Part shown: positions 25,964 through 35,254 of the stretch, piece after piece
Layout of the letters: each line of letters begins with the position of its first letter
How positions within the stretch are numbered: the stretch's first letter is position 1
NCBI RefSeq assembly: GCF_014212015.1
Contig: NZ_JACJVN010000006.1
Span: 15,063 to 79,062 of the forward strand
Source: Cohnella lubricantis
GTDB taxonomy: Bacteria; Bacillota; Bacilli; Paenibacillales; Paenibacillaceae
DNA length: 64,000 nucleotides
Reading direction: 5' to 3'
Made by a program: the position numbers and the translations under genes
Notes under the pieces: generated by a model
Told to the model about the DNA's origin: nothing
Databases searched by the model: none
What the model saw: only the letters and a program-made list of their open reading frames with translations

Positions 25964-27686
25964 TCTTCCGTTGGAGCTGTTGGGGGAGGCTCGCGTGCTG
26001 CGATTCGCGATGCGAGAGTGGGAGCAGCTATATGAGACGGCTGGAAAGGCGCTTCCCTTGGATCGGATCGTGCTGGGTACGTGGGAGCAGCTGCGGCAAG
26101 CGGAGCCCGAACGGTCCGTGGCCATCGCAGGCAAGCTGGCGGAGGCTCGCTATGAGGATGAATTCGTTATTGCCCGTCAAGGGGACGGCGTCTATCTGAT
26201 CGGCAGCAGCGAGCGGGCGGCATTGTATGCGGTCTACCAATTCGCGGAGCTTGCGCTAGGGCTGCATTGGATCTTCCCGGGACAGCCGCCAGTGCGGAGG
26301 GACTCGGCTTCAGCCTGCGCTGCCATCTCATCAGATTCTTGGGACTCCCCAGACTTCTCGATCGCGTCGTCGCTGCACTATGCGCCTGTGCTTGAACGCA
26401 GAGGCTTCGTGTTCGAGACGATCGAAGATGCACCGTTCATGCAAGCGATGGTCGACTGGTTAGCCAAGAATAAGATCAATGAGATCTTCTTCACCTTCAC
26501 GCTCTGGGACAAGATCGGCCAAGAGCTTCAAGAGCCGATTGCCGACAGAGGGCTGGCTGTGACCTTAGGCGGTCACAGCGCGTCCTTCTTCCTTCACCGT
26601 CAGGCGGCAGCGACAGAGACGAACGCAGATCATCCGTATACCGCGAAGAAGCAGCTGGATTATACGGATGGGAGCTGGCAGCCCGGCTTCATCCGGCAGA
26701 TCGCGGACTATTGCCGCAGCGTGCGGGATCTGAAGAGGATCTCCTTGTGGCCGGAGGATATCAAGCATCAGCAGGCAGAGGACTTCCTGACGCCTTATAT
26801 CGCGTTTAATGAACGCTTGAAGGAAGAACTGCTGCAGAGCGGACTGCTGCTCGAAGTGGAGCATATCGCCTACAATGCGGGCCTGGCCTGGGATATGCTG
26901 GAGCTTCGAGAGCAGCCTTCCACAGATATCGATACGCTCTATGCCTACTGGGGGCGTGACTATCGCTTCGGTCTCGGCAAGGGCGAGAGCGCCAGCGACC
27001 AACGAGCCTATACGGCCTTGCAGATGTGGCGGCAGCAGCTTGAATCGTCAGGGCGCAAGCTGACGGTATTCGAGTATTACAGCGATCACTTCATGCTGAG
27101 CCCCTTGTTCCCCATGCTTGCCAAGCGAATAGTAGAGGACATTCGAAGCTATGCGGAGGCAGGGGTCTATGGCATGACGAATCTGGTCGTCCCATGCCGG
27201 GAAGAGGGGTATCCGTATCAATGGAATCAGACCTTTAACAGCTACGTATTTGCACGAGCGCTCTGGAATGATTCGCTGGACGAGATCGAGCAGCAATTCG
27301 CTGCCGCCTTCGCGGGCGAACTTCAGCCGCATGTCCTGAAGCTCTATGAGCAGCTTGAGGAAGAGACGGCGGTCTTGACGAAGTGGAATGTCCCTCTCTT
27401 CCCAGCGCGCGCAGTTGACCCTGTGAAGGCAGTGTCGTGCACGGAGGACGAGAAGGAGCAGGTGCTGGCGCAGTTGGATCGGATCATTGCGCTGGCCGAG
27501 CGCTATCTAGCGAAGCTGGAGTCAACGGAGGCAATGGCAGGGGCAGCGGCGGCGGGCAAGGCAGCGGGTGCGGGCAAGGCTTCCCAGCGGCTTCAGCTGG
27601 GGCAGACGCTTGTTCACTACGCCTCATATGCGCGGCGAATCAAACAGCAGTGGCTGTCTCTGATCCTTAATGAAGGTAAGACATGA
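25953..27686 (+). CDS. GH67N/DUF4838-like carbohydrate-active protein
   Basis: A 577-residue protein without signal peptide. The N-terminal 100 residues (VYLIGSSERAALYAVYQFA, LGLHWIFPG) resemble the alpha-glucuronidase (GH67) N-terminal domain shared with DUF4838 proteins. A barrel-like region follows: ERRGFVFETIEDAPF, INEIFFTFTLWDK, VFEYYSDHFMLS. The C-terminus is helical with an Ala/Gly-rich stretch. I cannot assign catalytic residues. GGAAGGAG lies ten bases before ATG 25953, inside the preceding gene. Sitting in a cytosolic catabolic operon, it is a candidate glycosidase for the imported oligosaccharide. Its presence beside a CE15-type esterase hints at a glucuronic-acid substrate, but this is inference. 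Confidence 0.6.
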   Translation: MSSDLPLELLGEARVLRFAMREWEQLYETAGKALPLDRIVLGTWEQLRQAEPERSVAIAGKLAEARYEDEFVIARQGDGVYLIGSSERAALYAVYQFAELALGLHWIFPGQPPVRRDSASACAAISSDSWDSPDFSIASSLHYAPVLERRGFVFETIEDAPFMQAMVDWLAKNKINEIFFTFTLWDKIGQELQEPIADRGLAVTLGGHSASFFLHRQAAATETNADHPYTAKKQLDYTDGSWQPGFIRQIADYCRSVRDLKRISLWPEDIKHQQAEDFLTPYIAFNERLKEELLQSGLLLEVEHIAYNAGLAWDMLELREQPSTDIDTLYAYWGRDYRFGLGKGESASDQRAYTALQMWRQQLESSGRKLTVFEYYSDHFMLSPLFPMLAKRIVEDIRSYAEAGVYGMTNLVVPCREEGYPYQWNQTFNSYVFARALWNDSLDEIEQQFAAAFAGELQPHVLKLYEQLEEETAVLTKWNVPLFPARAVDPVKAVSCTEDEKEQVLAQLDRIIALAERYLAKLESTEAMAGAAAAGKAAGAGKASQRLQLGQTLVHYASYARRIKQQWLSLILNEGKT

Positions 27687-27713
27687 AATCTACGATTGAG
27701 AGGTGCTAGCCGA

Positions 27714-28730
27714 ATGAACACGATGGAGCAGCTGATTGCTCAACTGACCACGCCAACGGAAGCGCTGGTGCGGGATCTGGCCAAAGTGGAAGGAGATATT
27801 ATCATCCTCGGCGTCGGCGGGAAGATGGGCCCGACGCTGGCCGCCCTTGCCGCGAATGCGGTGCGTCAAGGCGGACTTCACAAGCAGGTGATCGGCGTCT
27901 CCCGATTCTCGAACCAAGAAGCGAGAGATGAGCTGGAGCAGGTCGGCGTCAAGACTATCTCTTGCGATCTGCTGGACGATGCCGCCCTGCAAGCTTTACC
28001 TCACTGCGACAATGTGATCTATATGGCGGGTAACAAATTCGGCACGACCGGACGAGAGCACTTCACTTGGGCGATGAACGCTTATCTGCCGGGCCGGGTG
28101 GCCGAGAAGTACAAGGATTCCCGCATCGTTGCCTTCTCTTCCGGCAATATCTATCCCTTCGTGCCGGTGAGCAGCGGCGGGGCGGATGAATCTGTTGAAC
28201 CGCAGCCGGTTGGCGAATATGCGCAATCGACACTGGGCCGAGAGCGCATCTTCGAATACCATTCGCATAAGAACGGCACGCCGATGACGATGTATCGGCT
28301 GAATTATGCGATTGATATGCGCTATGGCGTGCTGTTAGAGATTGCGAAGGCGGTTCAGGAGGGCAGAGCCATTGATCTGACGACAGGATTCGCGAATGTG
28401 ATCTGGCAAGGCGATGCGAATTCGATGGCGCTGCGCTGTCTCAATCATTGCAGCGCACCGCCGGCCGTGATGAATATTACGGGGCCGGAGACGATGTCGA
28501 TCCGCTGGGCGGCGGAGCGATTCGCGGCACGTCTTGGCAAGCCTGCGGCATTCGTGAATGAAGAAAGGAACGTTGCGCTGCTCAATAACGCCTCCAAGTC
28601 CCACCGGACGTTCGGCTATCCGAACGTGAGCCTGCTGCAGATGATCGATTGGACGGCTGAATGGCTGCTCACCGGCGGCGCCACTTGGAACAAGCCGACG
28701 CACTTCCAAGAACGCGGAGGGAAATTCTAA
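27714..28730 (+). CDS. NAD-dependent epimerase/dehydratase-type SDR
   Basis: A 338-residue extended short-chain dehydrogenase with the Rossmann motif IILGVGGKMG near residue 30 and an NVIYMAGNKFG segment. The position of the usual YxxxK pair reads YAQST then GRERIFEY, so the canonical catalytic lysine is not evident; the enzyme may use another residue or bind sugar without epimerase chemistry. ATG 27714 follows GAGAGGTG by nine bases. Its stop overlaps the next start (TAATG). It is operonic with a lyase and two oxidoreductases, so a sugar or lactone dehydrogenase role is plausible. Confidence 0.72.
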   Translation: MNTMEQLIAQLTTPTEALVRDLAKVEGDIIILGVGGKMGPTLAALAANAVRQGGLHKQVIGVSRFSNQEARDELEQVGVKTISCDLLDDAALQALPHCDNVIYMAGNKFGTTGREHFTWAMNAYLPGRVAEKYKDSRIVAFSSGNIYPFVPVSSGGADESVEPQPVGEYAQSTLGRERIFEYHSHKNGTPMTMYRLNYAIDMRYGVLLEIAKAVQEGRAIDLTTGFANVIWQGDANSMALRCLNHCSAPPAVMNITGPETMSIRWAAERFAARLGKPAAFVNEERNVALLNNASKSHRTFGYPNVSLLQMIDWTAEWLLTGGATWNKPTHFQERGGKF

Positions 28731-29788
28731 TGAAGCTTGCGCCATCGCTGCTTGAAGCTCTGCATGACGGGGTGGTCATTCCTGCTCACCCGCTGGCGTT
28801 GAACGAGGATCGTACATTAGATGAGCGCCATCAACGCGCCTTAACGCGATACTATATGGCTTCGGGTGCCGGCGGCATCGCGGTCGGGGTACACTCCACC
28901 CAATTCGAGATCCGAGATCCCGAGCACCATCTGTTCGAGCCGGTGCTCAAGATGGCAGCGGAGGAAGTGAGCCGGGCGAGGCTGGACCGTCCATTCCTGA
29001 AGGTAGCCGGCATCTGCGGTCCGATTAACCAAGCGCTCGCCGAGGCCGACATTGCCCTGAAGTATGGCTATGATGCCGCGCTGCTAAGCATGGGCGGACT
29101 GCAATTTCTTACGGAGGAGGAGCAGTTGGAGCGCGCGAAGGCGATTGCCGCGAGAATGCCGGTGATCGGCTTCTACCTGCAGCCCTCCGTTGGCGGACGG
29201 GTCTTCAGCTACGCGTTCTGGCGGCAGTTCGCCGAGATCGACAACGTCGTCGCCATTAAGATCGCGCCGTTCAATCGATATCAGAGCCTAGACGTCGCCC
29301 GCGCTGTCTGTTATTCCAGCCGCAGAGACGACATCGCGCTGTATACGGGCAACGACGACAATATCGTGAACGACCTGTTCACGGCGTATCGCTTCGAAGT
29401 GGACGGTCAAGACGTCGAGAAGCTAGTCGTGGGCGGCCTGCTTGGCCACTGGGCGGTCTGGACGCGCAGAGCGGTCCAACTGCTCGAGGAGATTAAGGCG
29501 GCACGCCGATCGGAGTACATCCGCAAGGAATGGCTGACGCGCAACATCCAAGTCACAGACTGCAACGCGGCCTTCTTCGATCCGGCTCATCAATTCGCCG
29601 GCTGTATTCCGGGTATTCATGAGGTGCTTCGCCGCCAAGGCTTGATGAAGGGCACCTGGTGCTTGAATCCGCAGGAGGTGCTATCGGAAGGGCAGGCGGA
29701 AGAGATCGACCGCGTCTATGCGCAATATCCTCATCTGCATGACGATGTCTTCGTTCAAGCCCATCTTGGCGAATGGTTAGCCGATTAG
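28730..29788 (+). CDS. DapA-family aldolase/lyase
   Basis: A 352-residue member of the dihydrodipicolinate synthase/N-acetylneuraminate lyase superfamily. A TIM barrel is suggested by GAGGIAVGVHST, VAGICGP, AALLSMGG, GFYLQPSVGG and VVAIKIAPFNRY, where K177 is the probable Schiff-base lysine and the Tyr in GFYLQ the proton shuttle. In sugar operons such proteins usually cleave 2-keto-3-deoxy acids or dehydrate sugar acids. ATG 28730 overlaps the previous stop; GCGGAGGG upstream is the ribosome site. It may be the carbon-carbon bond cleavage step after oxidation by the neighbours. Confidence 0.82.
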   Translation: MKLAPSLLEALHDGVVIPAHPLALNEDRTLDERHQRALTRYYMASGAGGIAVGVHSTQFEIRDPEHHLFEPVLKMAAEEVSRARLDRPFLKVAGICGPINQALAEADIALKYGYDAALLSMGGLQFLTEEEQLERAKAIAARMPVIGFYLQPSVGGRVFSYAFWRQFAEIDNVVAIKIAPFNRYQSLDVARAVCYSSRRDDIALYTGNDDNIVNDLFTAYRFEVDGQDVEKLVVGGLLGHWAVWTRRAVQLLEEIKAARRSEYIRKEWLTRNIQVTDCNAAFFDPAHQFAGCIPGIHEVLRRQGLMKGTWCLNPQEVLSEGQAEEIDRVYAQYPHLHDDVFVQAHLGEWLAD

Positions 29789-29814
29789 AGATGCCATTAA
29801 GGAGGTGATGTGTC

Positions 29815-30702
29815 ATGCAGCGGCTTAAGATCGGAATGATCGGCACGGATACTTCGCATGCGGTAGCCTTCGCCCGAATTCTGAACGACAAGCAGCATCC
29901 CTTCCATGTGGAAGGCGGTTCTATCACACATGCCGTTCGCCATTGTTCGACAGACTTCGAGCTTAGCTATTCCAGGGAGAAGCGGTTCAGCGAGGCGTTA
30001 TCCGAGCAGCATCAGATCCCGTTCGCCACCTTAGATGAATTGGAACGGCAATGCGATGCGATTCTGCTGGAGGCTGCAGACGGACGCGAGCATCTGGAGC
30101 TGTTCAGCCGCATCGCCGCATGGAAGAAGCCGGTGTTCATCGACAAGCCGCTGGCCTTAAATGTCGACGAGGCCAAGCGGATCATCCAGCTTGCCGCGCA
30201 TTACGGCACCCCGGTCATGAGCACCTCTGCCCTGCGCTATGCGGCTGCGCTTCAACGACAGCTTGGCCTTATCGATCGCAGCGCCATCCGGCGAGTGAGC
30301 GTCAGGTGCCCGCTCATCATCGAGCAGACCCAATCCCGTTACTTCTGGTATGGCATTCATGGCGTTGAGATGCTGTTCGCCTTATTGGGAACCGGCTGCA
30401 CAGCGACCGCGCTTAAAGTCACAGAGGAGGCGGAGCTGCTCATCGGAGAGTGGAGCGATGGAGCGCTTGGCGAAGTCAGGTGCTGCTATGACGTTGCTAA
30501 GCCATTCGAAGCAATCATTGAGACGGCTGAAGAGACGATACCGATTCGACTCGATGACCAAGTACCTTTTTACGCAAGCTTGCTGGAGAAGGTTATGGTC
30601 TTCTTCCAGACGAGAATCTCGCCTGTTCCGGCTGACGAGACGTTAGAGCTGATCACATTCCTGGAAGCGGCTGAGCAGAGATACTCGGAACGCCGGGTTT
30701 AA
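29815..30702 (+). CDS. Gfo/Idh/MocA-family oxidoreductase
   Basis: A 295-residue NAD(P)-dependent oxidoreductase. The N-terminal Rossmann motif is KIGMIGTDTSHA, in which the usual glycine triad is altered. FIDKPLAL is the conserved xKP motif with a catalytic lysine, and STSALRYA and GIHGVEMLFALLG lie in the substrate domain. At 295 residues it is shorter than the typical 330-380. AAGGAGG lies upstream of the ATG. It is the last gene of the five-gene operon. It likely oxidises or reduces a sugar ring hydroxyl; the substrate is unknown. Confidence 0.8.
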   Translation: MQRLKIGMIGTDTSHAVAFARILNDKQHPFHVEGGSITHAVRHCSTDFELSYSREKRFSEALSEQHQIPFATLDELERQCDAILLEAADGREHLELFSRIAAWKKPVFIDKPLALNVDEAKRIIQLAAHYGTPVMSTSALRYAAALQRQLGLIDRSAIRRVSVRCPLIIEQTQSRYFWYGIHGVEMLFALLGTGCTATALKVTEEAELLIGEWSDGALGEVRCCYDVAKPFEAIIETAEETIPIRLDDQVPFYASLLEKVMVFFQTRISPVPADETLELITFLEAAEQRYSERRV

Positions 30703-30728
30703 CTAATCCATTAGGGAGTGAACGTAAA

Positions 30729-33700
30729 ATGACCGTATGGAAACGACAAACCGTAAGTCTCGTTGCCGTCGTCAGCTTGTTCCTCAGTCTGTTCTGGCAA
30801 ATAAGTGCCTCTTCCATCGCTTCGGCGGCTGAAGTCACAGAGAGCAGCGCCTATCTGTTGAATCCCGGCTTTGAGAGCGCGGAAGCGGACGGCGCCATCC
30901 CCGGCTGGAGCATTGACCCCGATACAGCAGGCAATGGCACATCAGTCGTCAGCACCGTATATGCCAGAACAGGCTCTCAAAGTCTATTGTTCCAAGATAC
31001 GAGCAATAGCGCTTCGCCCAATGGCAGATTTAGAGTGCTGTCCAATGAGATCGCGGTAACCGGGAATGAGTCGGTCGCGTTCAGCGTCTACGCCTACAAA
31101 GCCGCTGCGACGGATCAATCCCATGGCATTCAGCCCGTTATTTTCTACTATGACAAAGATGGCAGAACGACCAAGCTAAATGACTTCAAACAATACGGAG
31201 CATCGCAGGTACCGGTCGGCGCCTGGATTGAGCTGTCCGTCAGCGGCATAGTGCCGGAAGGGACGGCCTACATCAAGGTGGGGCTCTATTCCGGCGATCC
31301 GAGCTTAACCAAGGTATATCTGGACGATGCGTCGGTGACGATCGCGCCGGCCGAAGCGCCGCTGAATGAGAAGATCGCGAACCCGGGCTTCGAGGAGCCG
31401 CCGACGGGGGGAGCGATACCTGGCTGGAGCCTTGGCCCAGGCACCGAAGGCATTGTAGAACTAAGCTCGAGTATCTATCATTCCGGTTCCATGGGCTTGC
31501 ATTTCAAAGACGAGAACAACGCTAAGAACACGCGTGTGCTAAGCGATCCATTCGCGATCGAAGGCGGTACGACGATCGTAACGGAAGCGAATGTATATGT
31601 CATCAGCCAGACTCACAACATCGTCATTGAGTTCTATTATTACGATGCGGCAGGGACGCAGATCGGCTCGAATCTATCCTTGTTCTCGAGCAATTCGTTG
31701 GGCTCTAACAAATGGTCGGTGATGAAGCTGCAGACCGATGTGCCGGCGAACGCCGTGTCGGCGCGCGTCGGGTTGAATTCGGGCGATGTCAGCTTAACGG
31801 AAGCTTACTTTGATGATATTTCCAACACGGCATTAGCGAAAGAAGTGCCTCTCGACCGTGAGTATTCGGCGCCGGTCAACCTTGGTGATATGGTGAGCGT
31901 GAACCTGGGCCAGGCGGCTGCTATTCAGACGAATGACAACGGCGACAATGAGGTTTACTTCATCACCAACGGCAATCCCGGGACCTTCTTCGCTGTCAGC
32001 CTGGAGACCGGAGAGTCTATCTTCTCTGAAGTGATTCCGAATACGGAAGCTACTTGGGCTATGACGATCGGCGAGGATAAGAACGTGTACTTCGCCGGAA
32101 CGGCAGACGGCATCCTCTATCGCTACATTCCAACGGAGAAGCGGGTGGAGTCGCTCGGCTACAACACGGCGGATAACTGGGTATGGGATCTGGCGACGAT
32201 CGGCGGCAAAGTATATGGAGGCACGTACAATTCATCTTCGGACGGCAAAGTGTTCGAGTATGATGTTGCGACGGGCAGCTTCCGCAATTATGGCGTCATC
32301 GAGGCGGGACAGAACTATGTGCGCGGCATCGCGGTGGACGAGGATTATATATACGCCGCCATGGGCGCGACGGTGGCGCTTCATCGAATTGATCGGGTGA
32401 CAGGCGAGATCACAGAGATCAAGGTAGAAGGCTATTCCGATACGACCGGCATCGCCGGCGATGTCTATGTTATCGGAGACAAGATCTTCTTCTCGGCCAG
32501 CACGCAGAAGATGGTCGTGCTGGATAAAGCAACGCTGGAGATCGACGCCTTCTTCAATCAGCAAGCAATGATCTCGGAGCCGGATCCAGATCATCCGGAC
32601 GTTATCTACTACGTTTTCGCTAGGAAGCTTTATCAATACAATATGGCGACTAAGCAGTCGTCCGAGGTTGAGCTGCCCTATGCCTTGCCGGATACGCCCC
32701 GCTACAAGGACTTCGCATGGGTTACGCTGGATAGCGGCGAGAAAGCGAATGAGACGGTGCTGGCTGCCGTGACGCAATACGGCGAGACGATGCTGGTCGA
32801 TCCGCAGGATCAGTGGGTCAAATTTGTCGAGCTTGATATCGCGGCGAATAGCGTTAGCATTCAATCGCTGGAGCGCGGACCGGACGGCCGCTTATATGTC
32901 GGCGGTTATCAACGAGGGATGAGCGTCTACAATCCGTTCACGGGTAAGATTGAAGTGAATGGCGCGAACTTCCCTCAGACGGAAGGCATCGGATTCCTGA
33001 ATGACTATGTCTATTACGGCACTTACGTCGGGGCGGTCATGTATCGGTATGACCCTTCCGAAGAGACCGAGCTTAATGTGAATCCGAAGCTTGTATTTGA
33101 TATTGAGCATCAAGACCGTCCGTTCGCCATTGAAGCTGGAGACGGCAAGCTGTTCGTCGGCACGGTCCCCGACTATGGTTATCTTGGCGGCGCGCTTGCG
33201 ATCTATGATGAGACGGCCGATCAATGGCAGCAATTCAATCACGATCATTTCGCTCCTAACCAAAGCGTGATGAGCCTGGCTTATCATGACGGCCTGCTGT
33301 TCGGCGGTACGAGCGTATGGGGCGGCCTCGGCATTGAGCCGTCGGAAGAGGAAGCGGTCATCTTCGTCTGGGATGCGGCTCGGAACAAGGTGGTCAAGAC
33401 GATCAAGCTCAGCGAGCTTGGCCTCGACATCGACGAGACGCCCCGTATGATCGGATCGGTTAAATTCGGTCCGGACGGCTTGCTGTGGGGTGTCGTCGAC
33501 GGCACGATCTTCGCTCTGAATGTCGACGACATCGAGCATCCGACGATCGTGAAGAGCAAGATGCTGTTCCCGAGCCTGTACAACTCCAGCAAGTGGTTCA
33601 GCTATGAGATTGAGTGGGCGCCGGACGGCATGATCTATACGACGCTTGGCCGCAAGTTAATTGCGCTCGACCCGGGTACGCTGCAGTTCGAAGTCATTGA

Positions 33701-35180
33701 TGAGACGTTCACGAACATCATGACGCTGGGCATAGACGGCAGCATCTACTACGCTCCAGACGCTAACACCTACTTGTACCGCATCGCCGTTCCGGAGACG
33801 GACGCGACTCTCTCGTCTCTAACGATTGACGGACAAGAGGCAGCGGGCTTCTCGCCTGGGATTCTCCAGTATCAAGCGGCGCTGTCCGATACTTCGACTG
33901 TAGCTGCAGAAGCGACGCAGGATGGGGCAACTGTTGACATCTCTCGGGCAGATGACGGCAGTGCAGTCGTTCGCGTGACCGCAGCTGATGGAGTCTCCTC
34001 ACTCGCATATACAATTACGGCTGCCGACAAGACAGATCCGGATCCGGATAACAATGGCGCAGACCCGGATAATGGATCGGACCCGGGCAACGGGTCGGCA
34101 GGCAATACCACGACACAGGAAGTATCCGGCTCCGAATTAGTGGCTAATGCAGATGGCGACATCGCGATCGAGCTTCAAGCAGGCAAGACGGAAGTCATAT
34201 TGCCTGCGGATGCATCCCAAGCGATCGCCGACCATCCCGTTGTGATCACGGCCGGCAGCGCGGCTGTGAAGCTCTCCTCGCAGGTGGTTGCTGCGATTGA
34301 GGCGCTCGCGCAAGGCCGAGTAAGCGTTGGCGTGACGGCGGCGGCAGTGGACACGGCCGCGTTGGGCACGGCCTATGGGGCCAACGTGACGGTTGTCTCC
34401 GGCAGCTATCAAATCCATCTGGCGCTTAAGAAGGCAGATGGCACTACAGTAGAGGCGGAGCAAGTGGACGGGGCAACCGTAGCCTTTGAGCTTGCGGAAG
34501 GCGCAGATGCGAGCCGCGTTGCCGTTTATGAAGTACATGAGGACGGCACCCTGTCCTATGTAGGCGGCAAGATTGAGGACGGTCGGATTGAAGCGGAGAT
34601 CGAAGGGGCCGGCACTTATGCGGCACTCCAATTCAACAAGACCTATTCCGACGTGTCAAGCGGACATTGGGCCGAAGAAGCGATTGCCCAATTGTCGATG
34701 AGATTGGTAGCGGAAGGCGTTAATGATACGGAATTTGCGCCGAATCAAGACATTACGCGCTCCGAATTCGTCGCTCTAATTGTACGTGCGCTGGGGATCT
34801 CCGCTAGCGGACAGCCGCTGCCATTCGAGGATGTCGCCACAACGAGCTGGTACGCGGGAGAAGTGGCTGCGGCTTACGAGGCAGGTCTGGTTAATGGCAA
34901 GAGCGAGACGCAGTTCGCTCCGGCAAGCACGATCTCTCGCGAAGAGATGGCCGTGATCATTCTAAGAGCCTATGAATTTTCGACAGGTATTGAGATGAAT
35001 GACTCGCAGCACAGCTTCGCCGATGCAGATGCGGTCAGCAGCTGGGCTCTTGAGGATCTCGCAGCCGCATTCGAGCTTGGGCTGGTCAACGGCAGAGGCG
35101 GCAATCAATTTGTACCGCAAGGACATCTGACTCGCGCTGAGGCTGCGCAAGCGATCGTGAATGTACTAGAATTAGAATAA
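30729..35180 (+). CDS. SLH-anchored beta-propeller protein with two CBM-like domains
   Basis: A 1483-residue surface protein. A signal peptide (1-34, ending SIASAA) is followed by two jelly-roll carbohydrate-binding-like domains, each starting NPGFE with IPGWS (about 42-200 and 214-375). A long WD/PQQ-like beta-propeller region (about 385-1015) has repeated DGRLYVGG-type and DGLLWGVVDG-type blades. A cadherin-like beta-sandwich (about 1015-1100), an Asp/Asn/Gly-rich linker, another beta domain and three SLH repeats (about 1305-1483) complete it. It follows the catabolic operon by 26 bases and may be co-transcribed. It could hold a polysaccharide at the cell surface or be a propeller-type lyase/hydrolase. 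No catalytic residue can be assigned. Confidence 0.78.
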   Translation: MTVWKRQTVSLVAVVSLFLSLFWQISASSIASAAEVTESSAYLLNPGFESAEADGAIPGWSIDPDTAGNGTSVVSTVYARTGSQSLLFQDTSNSASPNGRFRVLSNEIAVTGNESVAFSVYAYKAAATDQSHGIQPVIFYYDKDGRTTKLNDFKQYGASQVPVGAWIELSVSGIVPEGTAYIKVGLYSGDPSLTKVYLDDASVTIAPAEAPLNEKIANPGFEEPPTGGAIPGWSLGPGTEGIVELSSSIYHSGSMGLHFKDENNAKNTRVLSDPFAIEGGTTIVTEANVYVISQTHNIVIEFYYYDAAGTQIGSNLSLFSSNSLGSNKWSVMKLQTDVPANAVSARVGLNSGDVSLTEAYFDDISNTALAKEVPLDREYSAPVNLGDMVSVNLGQAAAIQTNDNGDNEVYFITNGNPGTFFAVSLETGESIFSEVIPNTEATWAMTIGEDKNVYFAGTADGILYRYIPTEKRVESLGYNTADNWVWDLATIGGKVYGGTYNSSSDGKVFEYDVATGSFRNYGVIEAGQNYVRGIAVDEDYIYAAMGATVALHRIDRVTGEITEIKVEGYSDTTGIAGDVYVIGDKIFFSASTQKMVVLDKATLEIDAFFNQQAMISEPDPDHPDVIYYVFARKLYQYNMATKQSSEVELPYALPDTPRYKDFAWVTLDSGEKANETVLAAVTQYGETMLVDPQDQWVKFVELDIAANSVSIQSLERGPDGRLYVGGYQRGMSVYNPFTGKIEVNGANFPQTEGIGFLNDYVYYGTYVGAVMYRYDPSEETELNVNPKLVFDIEHQDRPFAIEAGDGKLFVGTVPDYGYLGGALAIYDETADQWQQFNHDHFAPNQSVMSLAYHDGLLFGGTSVWGGLGIEPSEEEAVIFVWDAARNKVVKTIKLSELGLDIDETPRMIGSVKFGPDGLLWGVVDGTIFALNVDDIEHPTIVKSKMLFPSLYNSSKWFSYEIEWAPDGMIYTTLGRKLIALDPGTLQFEVIDETFTNIMTLGIDGSIYYAPDANTYLYRIAVPETDATLSSLTIDGQEAAGFSPGILQYQAALSDTSTVAAEATQDGATVDISRADDGSAVVRVTAADGVSSLAYTITAADKTDPDPDNNGADPDNGSDPGNGSAGNTTTQEVSGSELVANADGDIAIELQAGKTEVILPADASQAIADHPVVITAGSAAVKLSSQVVAAIEALAQGRVSVGVTAAAVDTAALGTAYGANVTVVSGSYQIHLALKKADGTTVEAEQVDGATVAFELAEGADASRVAVYEVHEDGTLSYVGGKIEDGRIEAEIEGAGTYAALQFNKTYSDVSSGHWAEEAIAQLSMRLVAEGVNDTEFAPNQDITRSEFVALIVRALGISASGQPLPFEDVATTSWYAGEVAAAYEAGLVNGKSETQFAPASTISREEMAVIILRAYEFSTGIEMNDSQHSFADADAVSSWALEDLAAAFELGLVNGRGGNQFVPQGHLTRAEAAQAIVNVLELE

Positions 35181-35193
35181 ACATGTAGCGTTG

Positions 35194-35224
35194 GAACCTT
35201 CGGTCTCTTGCGGATCGAAGGTTC
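35194..35224 (+). terminator. Hairpin after the propeller-SLH gene
   Basis: GAACCTTCG (35194-35202) pairs with CGAAGGTTC (35216-35224). The T run is poor, so termination may be partial and allow read-through into the dehydrogenase gene. Confidence 0.45.
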
Positions 35225-35254
35225 TATACGCACAACTCGCGAGGGGGACTCAAT

